This document shows, piece after piece, positions 23,840 to 36,322 of a DNA stretch of 64,000 nucleotides. The position numbers were made by a program, and so were the translations under genes. Source of the stretch: Trichuris trichiura (lineage: Eukaryota > Nematoda > Enoplea > Trichinellida > Trichuridae). The notes below the pieces were generated by a model. That model saw only the letters and a program-made list of their open reading frames with translations. It was not told the origin of the DNA and searched no databases. The stretch is from NCBI GenBank assembly GCA_037903355.1, contig JBAJFE010000047.1, positions 1 through 64,000 of the forward strand, in the 5' to 3' direction. The number at the start of each line of letters is the position of its first letter. Position 1 is the stretch's first letter.

Positions 23840-26800
23840 TTCTTGCACATTAATCAGCGCTTATGCTTTCTGCAAATGCCTGCAGTTTGTGGGCATAATA
23901 ATTCGGAGAAACCAAATGCTAACGACGAGGACATGTACGTCCCGTCGGTTTTCTTCAATTGCGGTTTAACAACGAGTTTTTCGTAAATAAACAATGAGAG
24001 AACACGAAGCTATTATTTAAAATTACATCTTAAATTAGCAAAGGAACTTTGTTTTAATGATAAGTAGGTCACCTTTATTACGGTAGGAAAACTCTTAGTG
24101 CTATCGTTATTCTGGGTGATTGCGTTGGTTTACCTCAGAGGTGGAGCTGTGCGCCAGCAAGCTTAATTAAATGCTTTAACCAAGCGTCTATTCCATATGC
24201 AGTGCAGTTGTACTTCTCCAAGATTGCGTGGCATCTTTGAATCGTGCGTTTTCATGCCTCAGTACGAAAGCGAGCACTCCCAGTGTGCAGGTTCGTCTGT
24301 GAAAACGCTAAAATCATGGATGTAAACGTCCTACTTGCTTAACTATTTCACATCTTTTCTACGATATCTAATAACGTGGTTCTCCGTTTGGCAAGGACGT
24401 ATGCCGACCTTAACAGTGAACAATGAATGATATGGACGTACGAGCTGACGAGCAGAAAAGTCACTTCACGAAAGCTCCGCACGCACGTTTTCTCTGCATG
24501 CTTCCACGAATACGCCCGTTACCAGACATCCTGTCTTCGATGATATTAATAATTGAAAGATATGGTTTTCCGAATAGCGTGCTTTGGCAGGCAGATGATC
24601 CACTCGCCATCCATAATTCAAGATGAATCCACTTGTTGAAATTCATCGCTCCATGCGTTGGTCACAATGTACTGGCGACGCATGGCGGTGTTTTGGTACA
24701 TTATTCTTTGCTAGATGGAAATAAACTCTGAAAGTCTCATCCTGTTGGTGAATATATTTCTGCGAAGCTACGAATTCTGATAGAAACGCTGGAGTGACTT
24801 CCTTTAGTGGAAAAACTTCAGGTATAACTTGCTGCGCAGTGGCGCATACGCGTAAAGATATTTTCACGAAGACATGGGCAGTCACTGAGCAACTGCTGTG
24901 CTGGGAACAGGTTTCAACATACCCTGCTATGCCCTATGCCAAAATGTTTAAGAGAATTTGTGAAAGATATGAGCAGCAGAACATGGAAGAGCCCTGAGCA
25001 TTGTTTTCTGCATTTCGTAACCTATGGATCAAGATATCTTCATGAAGATATGAGAAGCAGAGCTTTCTAAGCCTTCTTTGACATGCGTTACGGAATTTTT
25101 ATGAAGGCATAGGTTCTTTAGCCAATTTTTGAACCGAGGACAGTACACTGAAATGCGTCCAGCAGCAAAACCTAATCTGTCACGTGCCACCTGGCTGGAA
25201 TTGTCTTCCCAAAAATGTAAGGGGACAGCATGGAAGAGCGGCTCGACCTGATCGATGCACCCTGTACTACGCGGATGAAAATATTTTCATGAAGATATGA
25301 TGGGCAGAGGACAGAAGACGTGCCGGCCCAATCTACTTTGCTTTATACCATTTGAGTTAAGATATTCCTGACGATATGAGCGCCTGGGTAACTTCGAGAA
25401 TCTTCCAGCAGAGTCTACTGCGCCGCGTATCGTGCAGATGAAACTATTGTCATGAATTTACGCTGGGCACATCGCGGGAAAACATCCAGCAGGATTTGTT
25501 GTTCCCCATTCGATAGGGATAAAAATATTTCACTGTATATATGAAGGCCATATCATGGTGAACGTTCGGAAATAATTTGCGCTGCACTTCGAGAAATGCG
25601 TCAAGATATTTCCGTGAACATATGAGCTCTTACGCTAGCGTTGAACTAGTGATTGTGCATATTTAGTGCTTCTAGCGAAATTCGTTCTGCCCGATGCCAC
25701 CTGCGGTTGTACGTTTACTTTACACCCTCGATTGGTTGATCGAAGAGAAGTTAATTCGTGTACCATATTTTGCCCAATAAATCGCTCTTGTTCACCCGTT
25801 GCAGAGCAATTGCGTAGTGTAATTACAGATACTACGAGACAAAGAAAGAGAAAAGCAGCGAGAGATTCTCAATAAAAAGATTGTGGGCGAATAACATAAA
25901 GGAGCAAGTAAAGCTGACGTCCGCTGAGATGTCAACAAAAATCCTGTTTGCTTTTGCATAACTTTACTTTTAGATGAGATGATTAAAAAAAACGTGAATA
26001 TCAAACAAGCTCGCGTAATTTTCAGAGCCAATGCGGCTATAGCTCGTAAGCGGCGATATTTTAGTCTTCCTGAAAAGTCTGCAAGTTTTTAAGCTCCACT
26101 CGATTTCGCATGATCAACGTTTCATTCTCTTCCGCTTTTCAGCGCACTGTTACCGGCTCAGTGGGCGACAGTAATGCGCTCACAACCTTTTACGACCTTA
26201 TGCGGTATCAGAAACGCGAAAGACTACACGATGGTAGCGAGAAAACGTATATCATTGAAGTTTTGTTTACCACGCATTTTAGATTGAACAATGAGTTGAT
26301 TCTGCCTAAGTTTCCAACGTAAGAAGTTACATTTTTGTTGTGGACGCTAGCGCAGCAGGATGAATTACGCAAGGTCGGAAGAGATGCTTCCCCTATAGCC
26401 TGAAAGTCATCTTTTGTTCGGTGCTTAGTGTTGTCGTTTAATTGCTGTCGTGCTCTACGTTAACCCCTGTCTGCGGGTTTACTTACCAATAAACCAGTAC
26501 GCGTTAAAGCGGAATTCCTCCAGGCTATCTCTAGGTCCCAGAAATACAACAACTTTAAATATCAAGAAGAAAGTTTGCTTTAATGATAGGTTAGTTGTTT
26601 CGGATACGATAGGAAAACACTTGCTTATACTTTAAATCGCTACTGTTGGCGAGCTGTTTGATTTGATTCGTGGATGCAGCAGTCTGGCGAGTAGTTTGGC
26701 TGTACACTTTAAAGCAGCGTTTATTCGGTGTAACGTAAACTTGCACCGGCTAAAGAAGGCGTGCCATCTTTAGAGCTTGCGTTTCAGTGCCTGCATGGGC

Positions 26801-28130
26801 AAGGTGTGCAGTCGCAGTGGCCGAAGCGTTCAGACACGTCAGCGAGAACAATGAAGACATGGTTAGATGCTCGCCACTCGTATTGCCTATGATACCGTTA
26901 TCATCTCGAGCTTGAGGATGGCGAAAGCCGATTTCGACATTGGTGGTAAATAACGATATCTAACTGCTTGCGGAGGAAGATATTTTAATGTCCATTGCGT
27001 CGGCAATCTGCAGCAGCTGATGTCGTGGAGCTCGTCGACAAAGGCATAAAAAGAAATGCGGTTGAAGCGCCCGCAGAATGGCACCAAAGCACGCTGTGTG
27101 CCGCAACATTCACGTCAAAGTTAGCTTGAAACAAATGAAAATATTATCTCAGGCCGCAGATGGAACAGCTTCCAGCAACGTCTGCTGTGTGGAGTGCTGT
27201 ATGAATGAAGATATGACTGTTCCGAGTTGGCCTGGACATCTTGCTCAGCGCCGTGTACTCGATACCTCGCACGAAGGTCTCAGCTAGGATTGCTACGGAC
27301 AGGTTTCGGCCTCCGCGTTCTTCTTTTTCCCAGTTTATTACTAGAGCCAAGACATGAAAATGCACCTGGCACTAACATTAAGTGTTACCATGTTACCAAT
27401 GCTGATTGTATCGGCATATGCTTGAAACTTCTAGGAACTCCGGTGAAGGCGGCGTCCCAAGTTGCACAGAAAAGACTACATGGCTAGATTCGTTTGCACC
27501 TGCTTATCAAATTTTCAAGGAAAGCGCACTAATGAGCAAAAGGCTGCAACTAATGCGCAAAGACCGTCTCCAAGTAGCAGAACCAAAGCGAAGTACAGCA
27601 TCTAAACAAATACAAACAAGCTTCTCACCACCGTGGTGCAAACCCCAAGAACACGAACCGCCGAACTTCCTGAACCTGCTGTTTTTCGCAACTGCTTCGC
27701 CTTTGCTAATGCGGCACGCTCATACTTTGAAGAAAGTGGAGTACCCTTTTGCCTCCCAACAGTATGGAATATATCAGCAAGGGATCAGTCAGGAATGTTA
27801 TCAAGAACAACTTGAGCACGCTATAACGAACGTGAGGAAAGAACAATATGACAACGGAGAGAATATGCCCATAGCGCTCCTAGCTGTGAGTGACGACCCA
27901 CAGTTTACCTAACGATATTCTAATGAAGATATGAATGCCTGTGTGTCGACGAGCTTCCCGCACAGCATGCTGTACCGCACATCATTTGTGGGATGATATT
28001 TTTTTCGATGAAAATATAACCCGCCGTCGTCGAAAGTGTTCCCGAAAGACAAGCGAATGAAAAGATCCTGACATCAGCTGCTATGCCGAATATCATTTAT
28101 TGGTGTCGTAAATTTGTCTTGTATGCTTCC
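23840..28130. repeat. Two diverged ~2.6-kb direct blocks with AAGATAT minisatellite arrays
   Basis: The stretch at about 23990-24300 recurs at about 26550-26880 (shared features: CTTTRTTTTAATGATARGT, a TAGGAAAACWCTT run, GCGTTTATTC-like and GCGTGCCATCTTT-like blocks). Each block is followed by degenerate units of roughly 80-120 bp centred on AAATATTTTCATGAAGATAT: near 24855, 25030, 25270, 25360, 25445, 25525 and 25605 in the first, and near 27140, 27205, 27915 and 28010 in the second. Small frames inside (69-168 codons) are not shared in phase between the copies, so I treat them as non-coding. Confidence 0.5.
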
Positions 28131-28479
28131 TGATTAACTCAGTTTGATACAAATACCTCTCATTGGAAATGAAGAAAAAAAGAAAATTAAATTGAGTGCA
28201 AGCGGGCACCAAGAAAAGGAGGACAACGAAAGAGATGAAAGAAGACGGAGTGGCGGGAAGGAGGTGGGTTTAAAACCTGTTTGTTTAAAACAGACGGCTA
28301 TATGTCGTTTTGTTTGCTCGTTGCTCCTCTTTTGTTAGTGCGCAGCCGTCGTGGAAGGTCGGCTGGGTGCTCGCTGTGAATTCTGACTGACTAGGTAGGA
28401 CCAAGACCCGACGGTTCAAGAGAAAGCTGACGGCTGCAGTCTCTGCCAAGGTTGGTCGGATGGAGCAGCTTGCTAACAT

Positions 28480-28600
28480 AATGACCCCACCGACGGGGTC
28501 CACAAAATGCTCTGATGAGGGGTCACGGCAAGGCCGAAAGCTTCGCATAATAACGTTTATACAATAAATGTTAATAAAAACAGGCAGAAATCCCGCTACA
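28480..28600 (+). repeat. PLE-type tail with canonical hammerhead-like core
   Basis: CTGATGA (28512-28518), a GGGG..GGCC stem and CGAAAGC (28535-28541), then CTTCGCATAATAA and an A-rich tail. The spacing and tail match the other PLE pseudo-LTRs, but no RT or endonuclease remnant is attached. It is an orphan tail of a subfamily not otherwise represented. Confidence 0.5.
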
Positions 28601-29234
28601 AAAAAACTGGAACACGAGAAGAAAAGACAAATGAAAACTGGATTGCAGACACTATAAATGCCAGCAGGACATGTGCCGCTGGCTTTGCTTGCCTGATTGC
28701 ATCCTATCGGGCAATCTGTAATCGCCTTTTTTCTACCTTTCGATCTGACAGCGATGTTGGTTTTCTGTTTGTTATTGCTATAATAAAATGTTGCTCTTTG
28801 CTTGCTCAGGTTTGCTAGCCAGCTTTCAATGAATTTAACGCGTTAACTTATAAAAACTTGCATTAATTCGACAGGTATGCCATAAGAAAGCTCCTTTCCA
28901 GGTTCAACTAATGCTTCAGCGTTCTATTCCTCGTTGCGACCTTTCTTGTGCTATGGGAAACGCAAACAAAAAAGTTACTCTTGAGATCTTAGCAAAATTA
29001 TCCCCCGGTTTTTTTCAGACATCCGAATTTTAAAATGCAATTTTTCGTCTGAGAACGAATGGTGGCGTTAACACAACAAAAACTTGACCATTAGAAGAAA
29101 ATATTAGGTGGGGCAGTTTCAGAACGAAAAATTATGATAAAGTTTTTTTTGCCTATCGGTTTCGCTTAGTCCGTGAGAATTCTAAGTAGGGATCTTGTCT
29201 CCTAAGCTCCGCACTGTCATGCTGTAAATTTTCC

Positions 29235-29305
29235 GGCTATTCTATCTTGACTCTACCTAAATGTAAGCCTAAACATAAGGCTTATGTCTTGGCTTACCTT
29301 TAGGT
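29235..29305. repeat. Foldback hairpin repeat
   Basis: CCTAAATGTAAGCCTAAACA followed by TAAGGCTTATG and the inverted arm TTGGCTTACCTTTAGG: a second member of the hairpin family seen at 23.2 and 57.0 kb, here overlapping the end of a hAT relic. Confidence 0.5.
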
Positions 29306-30160
29306 ATTTCGAAAAACAGGAAAAAAAGGGGAAACTGATAGAACTCACCGGCACGCAAGTTTCCTTTGAAAATTGGCAATTTTGTGATGAAAGCAGATAT
29401 AACTCCTTTTGTTTTAATCAAGTTTAAGTCACTGCCTTGGAGCTGCAAGTTCATTGCATTGAATTTGTAGTATATATCTGCCAGATACGCGATGTCCCTC
29501 TTGTTTTTATTTGAAGTTTTTCGTAGAGAAGGGTTCACACACCACAAAAGTTCTAGAATTGTGTCAAAGAGACTGTAGAAGCGGGTTAAACAAGCACCCT
29601 TTGACAACCAGCGAACTTCAGTGTGAAGTAACAGGCGATTGAAATCTTGATCATTCTGTTCACACAGCTGTCTGAATAATCTGTCATTCAGCGATTTACT
29701 TTTTATGGTATTAACTGCTGTAATAACAAATTGGAGTGAGCGGCTTAATCGTTCGCTCAGGCGTCTTGCGGCTAAAGGCTGTCGGTAAAGGACGTAATGA
29801 ACCGCTAAAAGGCCAGGAACGAGCTGCTTCAAATGTGCGAGAAAGCCGCGGTAGCAGCCCACGATCGACGGTGCTGCATCGGCTGCCACAGAAACTTTGT
29901 TTTCGGCATAACGACGTTTTTATCCTTGAAAAAGTTTTCTACAGCATGAAATATGGTCTCTCCTTTGGTATCTGTCTCCAACTGTGTAGCAAACAGCAGT
30001 TCCTGTACTAGGGCTTCATCCATTACGAATCAGGCACAACCTAATAATAATGCTTCATTGTTAGGTAAGATCAATTGATCAATCTGCAACGAAAAAATGC
30101 GTTGCTCTCAAGAAGACGCATAAACTGTGTTCTACGTCGTTGCTCATTTCGTCGGTCGTT
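29306..30160 (-). pseudogene. hAT-superfamily transposase remnant (ZBED5-like)
   Basis: One frame contains LETDTKGETIFHAVENFF (around 29.9-30.0 kb). After a frameshift a second frame (29889 downward) contains ADAAPSIVGCYRGF, INTIKSKSLNDRLFRQLC-like text and LLLHTEVRWLSKG. This is the order of the middle part of ZBED5/SCAN-type hAT transposases, including the segment that normally reads TDGAPAM. A frameshift, loss of both ends and a hairpin repeat at its edge show that it is dead. Confidence 0.8.
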
Positions 30161-30199
30161 CTTTGCACCATGTCATTACTCAGAGGTATCCTTCTAATT

Positions 30200-31960
30200 A
30201 TTTCATTAGCTTACCGAAAATTCATGAGCCTACCGAGAATGAATTACTGATTTCTGGCGCACTAACGGTTTAAAGTTACCTCACTTAAGGTCGAAAACCA
30301 AATTATCGATCGATTGTTATCAATACGCCTCTGTCTGTCGCAAGATTAGTAAAAGTGTTTCATTTTGCATGCAGAACGCTCAAGTGAAAGTTAGATCTTA
30401 AATTTTACTTTATTCTTTATACTTTGCCTATCCTACTTTAGCATTGATTTATTATTATTAGTACTATTCGGTTTTTAGCCGTGCGCCATCGGTCTACCGT
30501 ACCCCTTTTGTGAATTCCATGTTCGATTACGATTCAGGGGTAATCAACCCGCAATGACGCGTCTAAAACTTACGTTTAAGAATGCCGGCGTGAGATTTTT
30601 TCAGCCATATTATTTCCTCTTTACCTGAATCTGTGGAAAGAGCTTAAGTATTGTATGATGCTTAGGAAAAAGCAAAATCGCATTCCGCGTTTCTTTCAGT
30701 AAGCTGTAAAAGCAGCTTAACCTGCAACTGCGATATGAAGAACAGGTTAAGCTTAAGCCTCCGGAACAAAACAGTTCCGTTTGGGCTCTAAATTTCACTT
30801 ACTTCTTTCCATTTAAAGGGCAGTGGCTGGGAAGCTCGTAGTGCTGAAATCTACGTTTTTATCTGGTCTTGAGGTTCAATGACGAGCATATATTAGTTTT
30901 TGCTCATTTAATGCATGCTCTCTTAATGTCATGATTGACGGCAGCAATGCTTTTCATGTGAGTATCTCCCTTTAAGGCGACCGCGAGAAGCAGCTCTGAC
31001 GTGCTGTTTAATCCTTGCTTAACGCGACAAAAATGTATTTAAAAAAATTAGACATTTGTGGAATCGTCCTGCCCATCAAAGTGTTTGCTAAGAATGAAAT
31101 CTGGCGATTTTGAGTTTCAACTTTTTTTACAACTTTTACCTCTTTACGCGAACTAGCGGCAAGTATCTTTACAGGAACGCACCCCCGCGCTACAAAAAGC
31201 TTTTTGTATGACTCATGGATAATTTCGAATTGTTTTATAGCACACTGTAGGAACGCAGGTTGCGAAGGTTGATCATGCTATCTTCTAGAAACAGTGGCAT
31301 CTACAATTTTGGGTCTTATGGGTTTTCCAACCAGCAAACATTTAGCAGTTCAAATCCTAAACAAAGAAATACGGATACGTCCCGTCAACAACAAACGAAG
31401 TGCCTAAACGAAAACATACGTAGTTCTTGCGACCAGGTGCACCTGGTTTATTGTTGCGCACCGTATTGCTAGTTCAACGGGCGTTTAAACAAGTTCTGCG
31501 TTGTAGTTAGCCAGCTGTCAAAAAACGGCAAGAACGTGACATTAAATGCATCTTGGAGTCATGCCGGTTATAAGCACAAAACAATACCAGTCCAATTAAA
31601 TAGTTTAGCCGCTGGTAACGAGTGAAGGTTTATCAGACAATGCAGCGCTTAGTTTCGGCGTCTTGTTCGTTAATTGAATGAAGTACCTGCATTTCATCAG
31701 ATTATTGTATGTTAGAGCAGAGTAGCTGAAAACATCCCTACTTTTGGGTTAATCTTTTCAGTCATGCTGCTTTGCATTTTTTTAAAATTTCGCTGCTGTA
31801 TCACATTACCTTAGTCGGAAAACAACGCCATCAATAAGATATCTTTATTGGCAATTTCCTTAACGACGTCCTCAACAATCAGAATAGCAGCGGAAAATGA
31901 GTTATCACGTTTTTTGTGAATGCATTTTTTCTGACTAAGATAGGGAATAAATATGGTCGC
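30200..31960. other. No gene recognised
   Basis: Only short frames with no recognisable domain or splice structure. Confidence 0.4.
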
Positions 31961-31984
31961 TTCGAAACACGGGGTGTCTTTAAA

Positions 31985-32580
31985 CAGGCTTAGGTAGTTT
32001 CACAGTTGGTCTTTTGGTTCACGGGTTTGGCCTGTTTGGTGTATCTGTAAATAAACTTCAAAACTCCCTACCAACGAATGCATAAGCAAATTGTTAGAAA
32101 AAAACAGAACAAATTGTATACCTGTTATTGTTCCGTTGTCAGCAGTGGAAGCGAGGTGTTTATTCGGTAAGGGGGATAAATAGCACATGGGAAAAATGGG
32201 TGCGTGATTAGTTGGGTAGGGTGCAGCATTAGAATTTATTAATTAGCGGAGCCCATACCATAGTAATTGCCACCCAGTGTCGTGGTTGATGGTGGAGTTG
32301 CTTTTGATGTAAAGCGCCTCCTTTATACGTCTTAGGTGAAAAAAGTCCTTCTGGCACATTCTCTTCGGTTGCGGGTTGAGTGCGCACCGAGAAGCGTGCT
32401 TAGTGGTCATCAATACGCGGCTTCCATTGTGCAGTTTTATGGTCATCATTATTAAGCATCTATAGTATACAAAGAGATGTTCGGACTCATCTGGACAGTT
32501 TCGAGCGGCGCGAAGACGGAAGTATAAAAGAATGCTCTTTCTAGAACCTGCGCACAGTAGGCGAAAGAAAAGCAAGCAGA
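31985..32580 (-). pseudogene. PLE (family II) 3' fragment
   Basis: On the minus strand, HASRCALNPQPKR, FFHLRRIKEALYIKSNSTIN and a C-terminal remnant are followed by the family II tail down to about 31985 (CAGATACACC-type sequence, degraded hammerhead-like GTTGTCAGCAG near 32140). RT and most of the endonuclease are absent. Confidence 0.7.
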
Positions 32581-33109
32581 TTCATGTTGAATATTACGCC
32601 ACGGTCATCTCCCGCGCCCTGCACACGTCCATTAGCTGCACAACGGCTAGTTGAGCGAGGATGTCTTCCTGCTGAGCGTAAATGTGCCTGTTTTACTTCG
32701 CAGACGCTTCACTCAGATGGATACTGTGCGTACTGGTTAAGATAACGTTGCATGCTATACGTGGTGCCGGCTACTCCGCAGTCCAGCACATGAACCAATC
32801 ACCACTCGTGAAAATGACCATTCAGAACACGCGGCAGAAGGGATCGCAGGTTTGACACGGTGACCTTCCCGGCGTAGGGTTGAGTAAGGGAAGCTTTCTG
32901 CTGAGAAGCATTGAACGTAAAGCACACGATTCACATCAGAGAATAGCTGCCCGCCTGATCAGAATGCACCATAGTTTTTGTGATATATTTGCGCCTGCTT
33001 TACTATTCAACCAGCGATTAGCGCGTGTTGGCATTACGGACAGGGAATTGCGTGTTGCTCACGCGTTTTCCGCAAACGCTTTGTCTGTACAGTTGCTTTT
33101 CTCCTACGC
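32581..33109. other. No gene recognised
   Basis: The sequence leading into the hAT fragment is probably its decayed upstream part, but I cannot read a domain. Confidence 0.3.
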
Positions 33110-33453
33110 TTGCTCCAGTTTTGCAAGAGATGTCGCTGCAAGAAGAGCTGCTGGAGTTGCAATCGAACGTAGAGCTGAAGGCCTGTTTATTACAGGGTTA
33201 TCAACAGTTTTGGCTGCAGAAAGAAGTCCCGGAGTTGCGTCCTGGCGTATGGGATGCTGTAAAAAATTTACTGATTCTTCTTCTCTCATCGAGTCTAGTG
33301 GAGCGCGCATTTAGTATCGTTACGGACCTAATGACCAAGAAACGCAATCAGCTACAAATAGTCATCCGCGGCGATCTCTGTCTGCGAGTTGCCTCGGTCG
33401 AGCCCAACATCGACAGGCTAGCTCGATCGCATCTGGACGAGCCAAGCAGCTGA
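33110..33453 (+). pseudogene. hAT transposase C-terminal fragment
   Basis: The frame reads LLELQSNVELKACL, FWLQKEVPELRPGVW, then SSSLVERAFSIVTDLMTKKR, NQLQIVIRGDLCLRV and EPNIDRLARSH to a stop. This is the hAT C-terminal dimerisation region of the same ZBED5-like group as the 29.3-kb relic, on the opposite strand. The two may be pieces of related insertions separated by rearrangement. Confidence 0.8.
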
Positions 33454-33779
33454 CCCTGAATTCTCGAAAAACAGCTTGCAGAAATAAATCTGTACAGATA
33501 TAGTTGACCTTCTAGCGTTGCAATCATTTCAGCTTATCAGTGCGCTGAAATTGGCCAATTAGAATAGGGGACCCAGAGATTCGGAAGCCTTCTTAGGGGG
33601 CCCAAATGGCCTTCCGCTTGAGAAACACTGGTATGCTTCTTCAATTTTGGAGGATGAGGCATTCGGTCAGAAGGAGTAGTGGCCGGAGAGGAAGGGAGGC
33701 GCTGCGCGTCGGAAGTGGATAGCATAGGATAGTCGTCAGAAGATTGCTGGCTCGTTTCAGGCAACGGGGCTAAAAGGAA

Positions 33780-33990
33780 TGTTCATTTCAGCTTATCGGC
33801 TGGGACAGTGTCGACTCCACTCAGAGCTTGAGGAGGTGGAACTTGGGCGCACGCTCGATAACGCGATACGGGCCCCTGTAAAGTGGCTGCAAAGTAGGTC
33901 TGTGGCAATCGACCTGGGCGGACGCATGTGTAGCTGAAGAAGCATTACGTTTTTGCGCGTACCGTTCGGGGCATAATTTGTACTAAGGAC
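33780..33990 (-). pseudogene. Gypsy-type pol C-terminal remnant
   Basis: In one minus-strand frame RPTLQPLYRGPYRVIERAPK and FHLLKL are followed, after a shift, by DTVPADKLK. This is the GPY/F module and tail of a Ty3/gypsy integrase. The rest of pol is missing. Sequence at about 33500-33780 may be LTR remnant. Confidence 0.6.
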
Positions 33991-33999
33991 ACCCACAAA

Positions 34000-34140
34000 C
34001 AAGGGATCCTGTTAAGACCTTTGTTTCCAGCATAACAGGTGTTACTTCCAAACTTTGTTTATATTTAAAAACAATAATACAACATCTACCGGTAATAGCA
34101 TTTTCACACCTGGCCAAATCGTTAATAAATCGAAATCCCG
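34000..34140 (+). pseudogene. PLE RT fragment (family II)
   Basis: Nucleotide-level match to PLE-D around 58600-58710: GTTAAGACCTTTGTTTCCAG, ACTTTGTTTATATTTAAAAA and CTACCGGTAATAGC correspond to the PLRPVVSSIN...LCSYLKTIIQPLTGK region. The frame is broken. Confidence 0.6.
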
Positions 34141-34339
34141 ATTTGGACAAAACCGTGGATAGATCGAAGTATCGAGAACTCAGCATTCAAAAAGGTTGCA
34201 ACCCTGATTTGGCCAACCATTCCTGATGACTCAGATATACGATAAGCTAACCATTTTCACAGAACCGGTCGATAGGGTAAGAGCAGCAGCTACTTCCGAT
34301 TAAATATAAACATGCTATGTATAATTCATCTTCAGCTCC

Positions 34340-34480
34340 CGGCTTTGGTCAGTCCAGCTCACTTGTAAGTAAACTACAAAATGCCATACCAACGAATGAA
34401 TCAGCATATTAATAGAGAAAAATTCAGAATAATGTAATCCCACATTTTGCAAATGCTCTTGTTCCGTAGTCAGCGACGTG
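34340..34480 (-). repeat. PLE tail fragment
   Basis: Minus-strand copy of the family II tail (GTAAGTAAACTACAAAATGC, CCAACGAATGAATCAGCA) with a degraded hammerhead-like block (CTTGTTCCGTAGTCAGC). Confidence 0.55.
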
Positions 34481-36320
34481 TTTGGGAAAGACTATGTTGA
34501 GAAGATGTACTTCCGTGGCTGAAACAGTAGATGTCTCGAACGTCCAAACTTGCCACCAGAAACATGGAAGAATTACACCTCACTGCTCAACGGGAAGTGC
34601 AGAACTAACAGTGCAACTGAAGGATGACAAAGCAAGATTCAAAAACTGATGGTTCTGCGTGATTCTTAGCTTTAGAGGTTCATTGAACTATTAAAAAAAG
34701 AATAGCAAGAGAATGGACAAACTATCATCAAGTTTGTTAGTTGGGAAAGGTAAGTAAAAACCAATCTCAATGTCACCCTTAATAAAGGCATTTTTAGATA
34801 CCAGAAATTGTGAGCAACTTCAATGAATATAAAAGCCGCCTCATATGGATGGATACCCAATTTAGCGCGGACGCCTGTATAAGTTTGCTCAATAGGACGA
34901 CCGAAAAGAAGAAACTTAAACTAGATACTTGAAAATCGATACTACCAAAAAATGTGGACAAAATCTGTTAACGCGGTGCTTTTCCTGTGAACATAACTAT
35001 GACCAGAATTTTCAGCTTTCATGGCCTATGGCAAACTCAGCAAACCAAAAGAAATGAATTAAAACTAAAAACAAGCTGCAACGTACGATTAGGACGAATC
35101 GTGAACACTGAAACAATAGACTGACTAACTACCGCTAACGGCTGAACGCGACAACAAGTGGGAGACAAACCATTAGCAGACAAAGAGCTGAATAAAGGCG
35201 GGCGAATGACCACCACCGTTTTGGTGCTGCTTCTATCACATAAACACCGTCCCTTTGAATTCACTACACAGGGTTAAACTCTTAACCTGAAAACTTGGAC
35301 GTCTGAATAGACGAAAGCCAGAATGATTTGAAATTTAGAGACAGCTGGAAAGACTGACGAAGTCAGGCTTTCAACCTTTCCAAATGTTGACATACCGACG
35401 TTTCGGTCTACTTACGATTTTAGACCAAACAAAAATGGCGAAAAAGTTTTCAGCAAGGTCTCAGCGGATCATTGATTGAAACTATAAAAGCGTATCTTAA
35501 ACAGATAAAATCCAGTTAGCTATTAAGGCAAGGCGGCAAAAAACAGAGAAGTTTCCAGCTGTGCCAAATTGTTAATTACGTTTACTGATTTTCGTATTGG
35601 CTATGTTTCAGCTGAGTATAGAAGTTTATGCTTCCTTGCTTGAAGAGCGAATAAATTTGGCACCTTTGAAGTGTACATGCGGACCCGTAAAAGGCTTAGA
35701 TAGTTTTTAATAGAAACACAATCGTAAGGCGCGCTATTCAGATTAGTTTGCAGTAACAGCTAAGCAAAACCGTACTAAATAAGTGTAAACGGCAAGCCAC
35801 TCTGCTTGCTGGCAATGATCAGCAAGAAATGGCGAAGGTAAAGTGTGACCTAAGGTAGGGCATCACACATTAAACAGACAGATGGTGGTGATCCATCAGT
35901 AAGTTTGCCGAAGCCAGACTGATTAACTCAAAAACAAAGTGAAACATCTCCCACAGGATACAGATAGCATTCTTCCAAAAGGGACGTCTGAAGAGCTTTC
36001 AAATTTCCTGTGAGAAAGAGGACCCAACCAGTTCCTTGATTGATATGAATATTTTTAATTAATTTCGAGTATCTACTCACGAAGTTATGCTATATCCTAG
36101 CACATTATGCATTATTTTACAATGCTTTCTATTTACCGCGTAAACAAGAGATGTAACGTCACAATCCGTTAATGGTAACTGCACTTGCATGGAGCAAGCG
36201 CAGGTGCGGTATTTCGCATTCAGTTCTGAATTGCGACTGCACCTTTGTTTGCGATGACTCTGCCCCCGTTCGTAAATTACATTGACTTGTGACTGTGCCC
36301 GTTTCCATCGTAGAAATTTT
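34481..36320. other. No gene recognised
   Basis: No domain, long frame or clean repeat was seen in this stretch. Confidence 0.4.
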
Positions 36321-36322
36321 GA

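Noticed and set aside
23876..23986. Short THAP-like start (MPAVCGHNNS...)
   Set aside because: Only 36 codons, no further THAP residues, and it lies at the edge of a duplicated repeat block.
26110..26322. 70-codon frame between good-looking splice sites
   Set aside because: No neighbouring exon could be joined in phase and the region belongs to a duplicated repeat; recorded only as a weak exon candidate.
27406..27912. 168-codon plus-strand frame
   Set aside because: It spans the second degenerate array and is not preserved in the first copy of the block.
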